64,000 bases of DNA, taken from the NCBI GenBank assembly GCA_018662005.1, contig JABJHA010000002.1, positions 1 to 64,000 on the forward strand, given 5' to 3'. The position numbers and the translations under genes were made by a program. The notes beneath the pieces are model-generated. The model saw nothing but the letters and a program-made list of their open reading frames with translations, did no database searches and was not told where the DNA came from. Within the stretch, counting starts at the first letter, position 1. Every line of letters starts with the position of its first letter. The DNA comes from Rhodospirillaceae bacterium (GTDB taxonomy: Bacteria; Pseudomonadota; Alphaproteobacteria; Rhodospirillales; JABHCV01). This document shows positions 56,949-64,000 of the stretch, one piece after another.

Positions 56949-58106
56949 ATGAACAATGTCCTCAATTGTACGGGTCATGAACTGAAACTTCCCAATATCG
57001 TTGATAGCGACGGAGCCTTTGTATTCGATGAAAGGGGGGAACGCTATCTCGATCTGGAATCCGGCATTTGGTGTACGCCTTTGGGCCACAAGAACGCCGG
57101 GGTCAATGCGGCAATCACACGACAGATCAATTTGCTTACCCATGCCGGTTTCTGCTTTTCCAATGACATTGTTGAGGACGCCGCGAAGGCCGTTCTTTCC
57201 ATTACCGGTTTTCAGGATGGCAAATGTGTATTTTTAAGTTCAGGCAGCGAAGCCATCGAACTAGCCCGACAATTATGCAAACACATCACAAAAAAAACTG
57301 TCACCATGTGCCTGCATGATGCCTACCTTGGATCTTTCCGTTCCGTTACTAACCGGGACGACGACTGGCATCTGTTTGACTGGAGCCAATGCGCGGTTTG
57401 CCCCGAAAGGGAAGATTGCAACAGCGAATGTCCAAAGCTGAAAAACATCCCTGATGATATTTCGGAGTTTGTTTTCGAACCAGGTAGCGCTTCCGGTTTT
57501 GTACGGTTTCCCAGTGTTTCACTGATAAGAAATATTGTTGACATTATCCGGGCGCAGGGCGGCAAGATCATTGTCAATGAAGTGACCACCGGAATGGGGC
57601 GGACCGGTAAATGGTTTGGTTACAACCATTACTCAATCGAACCCGATCTTGTAACCATCGGAAAAGGTCTCGGAAACGGCTACCCGGTCAGTGCTGTGGC
57701 CATCAATCACGAGACGGCAGGTGAGTTGGAAGGAGGGACTTTCAAGTACGTGCAATCTCACCAGAATGACCCACTAGGGGCCGCCGTTGCCCGTACGGTT
57801 ATAAAGTTACTGGATGAAAAGGGATTGATCGACAGAGCGGCCATTTTGGGCAAAAAAATCCTGCAAGAACTAGAAACACTCACCATGAGCAAACACGTCA
57901 CAGAGGTTCGCGGACGCGGTATGATGTTTGCTGTTGAGTTCGCGCAAAAAACAGTTGGCGACAAGATTTATGACCAGTTGTTGGATAGGGGCTACATTGT
58001 CTGCAACAGGGGAGGAATGTTTCGGCTCGACCCGCCACTGATGATAGAGGAATCGGATATCCTTGAATTTGTAAGTGTGTTCAGGGGCTTGTTGGCCGAT
58101 ATATGA
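56949..58106 (+). CDS. Class III PLP aminotransferase with extra cysteine cluster
   Basis: The 385-residue protein has the class III fold: FVFDERGERYLDLESG, FLSSGSEAIELARQL, and the Schiff-base lysine K239 in TIGKGLGNGYPVSA. Two oddities. The PLP-ring aspartate of the usual DEVxTG is N210 (VNEVTTGMGRTG). An inserted loop has four cysteines, C148-x2-C151-x5-C157-x3-C161, suggesting a metal or Fe-S site. The gene stands alone in an AT-rich stretch; no synthesis pathway neighbours it. The substrate is unknown. Confidence 0.82.
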   Translation: MNNVLNCTGHELKLPNIVDSDGAFVFDERGERYLDLESGIWCTPLGHKNAGVNAAITRQINLLTHAGFCFSNDIVEDAAKAVLSITGFQDGKCVFLSSGSEAIELARQLCKHITKKTVTMCLHDAYLGSFRSVTNRDDDWHLFDWSQCAVCPEREDCNSECPKLKNIPDDISEFVFEPGSASGFVRFPSVSLIRNIVDIIRAQGGKIIVNEVTTGMGRTGKWFGYNHYSIEPDLVTIGKGLGNGYPVSAVAINHETAGELEGGTFKYVQSHQNDPLGAAVARTVIKLLDEKGLIDRAAILGKKILQELETLTMSKHVTEVRGRGMMFAVEFAQKTVGDKIYDQLLDRGYIVCNRGGMFRLDPPLMIEESDILEFVSVFRGLLADI

Positions 58107-58136
58107 TGACGTTGATCGTATTGTCGATTTCGTTCC

Positions 58137-61100
58137 CTACCGCTCATAATCCAAACTTGGGGCCAGCCAGCGTTCGGCTTCTTCTATGCTGATCCCTTTG
58201 CGGGTGGCGTAGTCTTCGAGCTGGTCTTTTGAGATTTTACCGATGCCGAAGTATTGCGCTTCCGGGTGGGCGAAATAGAAGCCGGATACCGAGGCCGCCG
58301 GCAGCATGGCCATGCTTTCGGTCAACGAAATGCCGGCCTGCGCCTCCGCATCAAGCAAATTGAACAGGGTCGATTTCTCCGTGTGGTCCGGGCACGCAGG
58401 GTAACCCGGGGCCGGGCGGATGCCCTGGTATTTTTCCTTGATCAGCTCTTCGTTGGCCAAATCTTCGTGGACCGCGTAGGCCCAGAATTCCCGGCGCACC
58501 CGCTGGTGCATGTGTTCGGCGAAAGCCTCTGCCAGACGGTCGGTCAGGGCTTCGAGCAAAATCGCGTTATAATCATCGTTTGCCGCCTTAAAGGCCTCGA
58601 CCCGCTCGCGCATTCCATGACCCGTGGTCACGGCAAAACCGCCGATGTAATCGGCGACCTTGGTTTCCCTGGGGGCGATGAAGTCAGCCAGCGAGAAATT
58701 GGCGCGATCGGAATTCTTAAGCATCTGCTGGCGCAGAAAATGCAACGTCGAGGCAACATCGGTACGGCTGTCGTCTTTATACAATTCCACATCGTCATGA
58801 CCGACTGTGTTGGCAGGAAAAAAGCCGATAACGGCGCTGGCATCGAGCCATTTCTCTTCAATGATTTTCTCGAGCATGGCCAGGGCGTCGTGAAACAGCG
58901 CCCGCGCCGCCTCACCGCTGGTCTCGTCTTCCAGAATTGCCGGATAGTTTCCCTTCATCTCCCAGGTTCGGAAGAATGGCGTCCAGTCGATGCATTCGAC
59001 CAAATGGGTTAAATCGTAATTTTCAAAAGTTTTGACGCCTAAAAAAGTTGGCTTGGGCGGCGCTGCGTTCGACCAGTCGATGTTCAACCGGGCCTGCCGG
59101 GCCGCTTCCAGCGTATGTTGACGTCCGCTGCGGTTGCGATTGGCATGGCGTTCACGCAAATCCTCATAATCGGCGGCCACCCCGGCCACATATTCTATAC
59201 GCGAACTGTCAGATAGCAGGTTGGTTGCGACGCCGACGGCGCGTGACGCATCGTTGACGTGGACGATGGGGCCTTCATAATTGGGCGCAATCTTGACCGC
59301 CGTATGAACCGGCGAAGTGGTCGCCCCGCCGATCAGAAGCGGTATATCCAATTCTGCGCGCTGCATTTCGGCGGCAACTGTACACATTTCATCGAGCGAC
59401 GGCGTAATCAGGCCGGACAGGCCGATCATATCGACATTTTCCTGTTTGGCGACTTCCAGAATTTTGGCATAGGGAACCATGACGCCCAGATCGATGACCT
59501 CGAAGTTGTTGCATTGCAGAACCACGCCGACAATGTTTTTGCCGATGTCATGAACATCGCCCTTGACCGTCGCCATCAGAATTTTGCCCTTGGCCGACGA
59601 GCTGTCGCCGGAGGCTTTCTTTTCGGACTCGATAAACGGCAGCAAATGGGCCACCGCCTGTTTCATCACCCGCGCCGATTTAACCACCTGCGGCAGGAAC
59701 ATTTGACCCGAACCGAACAGGTCGCCGACCACATTCATGCCATCCATCAGCGGCCCTTCAATAACCTCGATGGCGCGATCCGTAGCCTGACGGGCTTCTT
59801 CGGTATCCTCGACCACGTATTCCGTGATCCCTTTGACCAGGGCGTGTTCCAGTCGCCCCGCAACGGGGGCTTCGCGCCAGCTTAAGTCAGGGACCATGTC
59901 CTTGGCGGCGATGCCTTTGGTAGCGTCGGCAACATCAAGCAAGCGTTCGGTGGCATCATCACGGCGGTTAAGAACCACGTCTTCAACCCGTTCGCGAAGT
60001 TCCTCGGGGATATCCGCATAAATCGCCAACTGACCGGCGTTGACGATACCCATGGTCATACCGGCGTTAATGGCGTGGTAGAGAAACACCGAGTGCATGG
60101 CCTCGCGTACCGGGTTGTTGCCGCGGAACGAGAACGACATGTTTGAAACGCCACCGGAAATGGAGGCGCCGGGAAGATTTTCTTTAATCCAGGCGCAGGC
60201 ACGAATGTAATCGACAGAGAAATTGCGATGCTCGTCAATGCCCGTGGCAATAGGGAAAATATTGGGGTCGAAAATAATATCTTCAGGCGCGAAGCCAACC
60301 CGCTCGGTCAGCACTTTGTAGGAACGCCCGCAAATGTCGATCATCCGCTCAAAACTATCGGCCTGACCCTGCTTGTCAAAGGCCATGACGATAACGGCGG
60401 CACCGTAACGCAAAACCTCTCGCGCCTGGTTGGCGAAGATATCCTCGCCTTCCTTCATGCTGATCGAGTTTACCACCCCCTTGCCCTGCACACATTTAAG
60501 CCCGGCGACAATAACCGGCCATTTCGACGAATCAATCATCACCGGCACCCGGCTGATATCGGGTTCGGAGCCCAAAAGGTTCAGGAACGTGTGCATTTCC
60601 TTCTCTGCATCAAGCATGGCATCGTCCACATTGACGTCGATAATCTGGGCCCCGCTTTCGACCTGACCCCGGGCGATATCAAGTGCCGTTTCATATTCGC
60701 CTTCGCGGATCAGCCGGGCAAACTTGGCTGAACCGGCAACATTGGTACGCTCACCAATATTGATAAAGCCTGTGACGTCATCAATGCTTAAGGGTTCCAG
60801 CCCGGACAAATGGGCATGACCGTCAGGGCTGGCATAGAGCCGAGGCTTGATACCATCAACCGCCGCTGCAATGGCGTTGATGTGACCCGGCGTGGTGCCG
60901 CAACAACCGCCGACAATATTGACAAGGCCGCTTAAGGCGAATTCCTTGAGCATATCGGCCATATATTCCGGGCTATCGTCATAGCCGCCGAATTCATTAG
61001 GCAGACCGGCATTGGGGTGGACGCTGACGGCGATCTGAGCGACGTTTGAAACCGCCTGCACATGGGGACGCAAATCCTTGGCACCGAGGGCGCAATTGAA

Positions 61101-61823
61101 GCCGATGCTGATGGGTTTTACATGGGCGACGGAATTCCAGAACGCTTCGGGTGTTTGCCCGGTCAGGGTGCGTCCCGAAGCATCGGTAATGGTTCCCGAC
61201 ACCATCACCGGGACATGGATGTCGTGGTCATCAAAATATTTCAACACAGCATAAATAGCGGCCTTGCAGTTCAAGGTGTCGAACACGGTTTCGATCAACA
61301 GAAGATCAGCCCCGCCTTCAAGCAATCCATCTATTTGCTCCGCGTATGCTGCGACCAGATCATCAAACAGGATATTGCGATAACCCGGATCATTGACATC
61401 AGGCGATATGGAAGCGGTTCGATTGGTCGGCCCCAGGACACCGGCGACAAAGCGCGGTTTATTCGGCGTTTTCGCCTGCGCCTCGTCAGCAGCCTGTCGG
61501 GCAAGACGGGCCGAAGCAACGTTCATTTCGCGGACCCGGCCTTCAAGCCCGTAATCGGCTTGAGAAATCGTCGTCGCATTGAAGGTGTTGGTTTCAACAA
61601 TATCAGAACCGGCATCAAGGAACGCGCCGTGCAATTCCTTGATCAGATCAGGCATGGTCAGGCTCAACAAATCATTGTTACCCTTCAAGTCCTGGCCATG
61701 ATCTGCAAACAACTGGCCCCTGTAATCAGCTTCAACCAGTTTTCTGTCCTGGATCATCGTCCCCATCGCCCCATCAAGGACAAGGATGCGTTCGGTCAGT
61801 AGTTTTTGGATCGGGTTGTTCAT
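58137..61823 (-). CDS. metH: Cobalamin-dependent methionine synthase
   Basis: 1228 residues from the ATG at 61823, with AGGAA about 8 bp upstream; the frame to 61934 would overlap metF. Domains: homocysteine-binding barrel with Zn cysteines in FNCALGA and GGCCGTTPG (about 1-330), pterin-binding barrel (about 350-620), cobalamin module with [13 protein letters not shown], and the C-terminal AdoMet reactivation domain ending near APSLDYER. Length matches E. coli MetH. It is the last gene of arsR-metF-metH, 5 bp after metF. Confidence 0.97.
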   Translation of the reverse strand: MNNPIQKLLTERILVLDGAMGTMIQDRKLVEADYRGQLFADHGQDLKGNNDLLSLTMPDLIKELHGAFLDAGSDIVETNTFNATTISQADYGLEGRVREMNVASARLARQAADEAQAKTPNKPRFVAGVLGPTNRTASISPDVNDPGYRNILFDDLVAAYAEQIDGLLEGGADLLLIETVFDTLNCKAAIYAVLKYFDDHDIHVPVMVSGTITDASGRTLTGQTPEAFWNSVAHVKPISIGFNCALGAKDLRPHVQAVSNVAQIAVSVHPNAGLPNEFGGYDDSPEYMADMLKEFALSGLVNIVGGCCGTTPGHINAIAAAVDGIKPRLYASPDGHAHLSGLEPLSIDDVTGFINIGERTNVAGSAKFARLIREGEYETALDIARGQVESGAQIIDVNVDDAMLDAEKEMHTFLNLLGSEPDISRVPVMIDSSKWPVIVAGLKCVQGKGVVNSISMKEGEDIFANQAREVLRYGAAVIVMAFDKQGQADSFERMIDICGRSYKVLTERVGFAPEDIIFDPNIFPIATGIDEHRNFSVDYIRACAWIKENLPGASISGGVSNMSFSFRGNNPVREAMHSVFLYHAINAGMTMGIVNAGQLAIYADIPEELRERVEDVVLNRRDDATERLLDVADATKGIAAKDMVPDLSWREAPVAGRLEHALVKGITEYVVEDTEEARQATDRAIEVIEGPLMDGMNVVGDLFGSGQMFLPQVVKSARVMKQAVAHLLPFIESEKKASGDSSSAKGKILMATVKGDVHDIGKNIVGVVLQCNNFEVIDLGVMVPYAKILEVAKQENVDMIGLSGLITPSLDEMCTVAAEMQRAELDIPLLIGGATTSPVHTAVKIAPNYEGPIVHVNDASRAVGVATNLLSDSSRIEYVAGVAADYEDLRERHANRNRSGRQHTLEAARQARLNIDWSNAAPPKPTFLGVKTFENYDLTHLVECIDWTPFFRTWEMKGNYPAILEDETSGEAARALFHDALAMLEKIIEEKWLDASAVIGFFPANTVGHDDVELYKDDSRTDVASTLHFLRQQMLKNSDRANFSLADFIAPRETKVADYIGGFAVTTGHGMRERVEAFKAANDDYNAILLEALTDRLAEAFAEHMHQRVRREFWAYAVHEDLANEELIKEKYQGIRPAPGYPACPDHTEKSTLFNLLDAEAQAGISLTESMAMLPAASVSGFYFAHPEAQYFGIGKISKDQLEDYATRKGISIEEAERWLAPSLDYER

Positions 61824-61828
61824 ATCAA

Positions 61829-63726
<1,898 letters not shown>

Positions 63727-63795
63727 AATGTGGCTCTTTCTGCTCCGATTTCGGGGTTTAAGAGGCTGAAAATTGAATTTAAATGTTATTAAATC

Positions 63796-63813
63796 AAGAT
63801 ATAAGCATATCTT
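63796..63813. promoter_or_regulatory. Likely operator of the ArsR-methyltransferase/met operon
   Basis: A perfect 7-bp inverted repeat AAGATAT-AAGC-ATATCTT about 70 bp upstream of the regulator gene. AT-rich palindromes of this form are typical ArsR-family operators. Assignment is by position and symmetry. Confidence 0.55.
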
Positions 63814-63900
63814 TATATGGTTTTGACAAAAAGGTCCATTCCTTTTTACAAACCTTGTACAGGCATGTTTTTATTTAAGAATCCGGACTCTTGATAAATT

Positions 63901-64000
63901 TTACCTAAAATCGGGGTTGCCGTTGTTTTGGTCGCGAAGCTTGATGCCTTCATCTGTGTGGCTTTTTTGCAACATAGGTCTCCGCTCGTTTTGAAAGCGG
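63901..64000 (-). CDS. C-terminal end of an unidentified gene
   Basis: Reading from the right edge on the minus strand there is an open frame of 32 codons ending in TAA at 63901. It contains RFQNERRPMLQKSH and ends NNGNPDFR. Its charged tail suggests a real protein end, but no family is recognisable from so little. No stop is seen upstream within the window. It lies 174 bp before the ArsR-methyltransferase gene. Confidence 0.4.
   Translation of the reverse strand, partial: RFQNERRPMLQKSHTDEGIKLRDQNNGNPDFR

Noticed and set aside
63727-63900. SAM, SAH or cobalamin riboswitch upstream of the met operon
   Set aside because: No conserved riboswitch core could be recognised by eye; the AT-rich palindrome with an ArsR-type first gene explains regulation better. 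A covariance search would settle it.

Overview
The window reads as chromosomal backbone of a free-living, probably marine alphaproteobacterium of the Rhodospirillales type. Evidence: dsbB-coq7, class II DAHP synthase, citramalate synthase, an ArsR-methyltransferase fusion with metF-metH, groESL behind a perfect CIRCE element, and ubiquinone and glutathione metabolism genes. The organism assignment is inference from gene content. Genes are dense, often overlapping by 4 bp (ATGA), and no CRISPR array, rRNA or IS transposase is visible.

Left edge (1-870) is different. It holds the start of an AT-richer reading frame that resembles the N-terminus of a tyrosine integrase. Next comes a complete tRNA-Leu(CAA) gene whose D-loop is interrupted by a 217-nt group I intron, with its own promoter. 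Then comes a 5' fragment of a second, intronless tRNA-Leu(CAA) cut off in the anticodon loop, with its promoter intact. The simplest reading is the junction of an integrative element in tRNA-Leu: element at 1-711, chromosome from 712.

Region by region. 0.9-2.5 kb: YqaA/DedA membrane protein, DsbB, COQ7. 2.5-6.0 kb: TrmJ-like methylase, CimA, unknown protein, DUF188. 6.0-6.2 kb: a 179-bp element with inverted termini. 6.2-11.3 kb: cysS, a SIMPL protein, gltX, nadE. 11.4-13.4 kb: two paralogous unknown proteins. 13.4-19.6 kb: aroG, cysK, beta-lactamase-fold hydrolase, gor, gabD. 19.8-24.8 kb: small protein, cytochrome c, glmS-glmU, gph. 24.8-25.0 kb: tRNA-Val(CAC). 25-35.7 kb: sensor kinase, prmA, LuxR-type regulator with a lux-box-like palindrome, UvrD/PcrA helicase, inactive HtrA-like lipoprotein, ClC channel, GGDEF protein, thioesterase. 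35.8-39.0 kb: a polyprenyl-sugar glycosylation operon. 39-41.2 kb: groESL. 41.3-46.2 kb: flippase, GT-C-like membrane protein, B12-binding radical SAM enzyme. 46.3-54.6 kb: two tandem beta-hydroxyacid dehydrogenases, DinG-type helicase, unknowns and FetAB-like transporter. 54.6-58.1 kb: lipoprotein, voltage-gated-like K+ channel with zinc ribbon, unusual class III aminotransferase. 58.1-63.8 kb: methionine operon.

Two sequence-level signals look new. (a) A dispersed family of three elements (20551-20659, 27231-27367, 41167-41266), each a pair of mirror-image hairpins with fixed outer GAGC/GCTC and GATC/GATC clamps, a fixed one-sided TTAT-like bulge and CTAG-type ends. Inner stem sequences differ completely between copies yet stay perfectly complementary. 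(b) The group I intron sits in the D-loop of tRNA-Leu rather than the anticodon loop, on what looks like an integrative element that has broken the resident tRNA-Leu gene.
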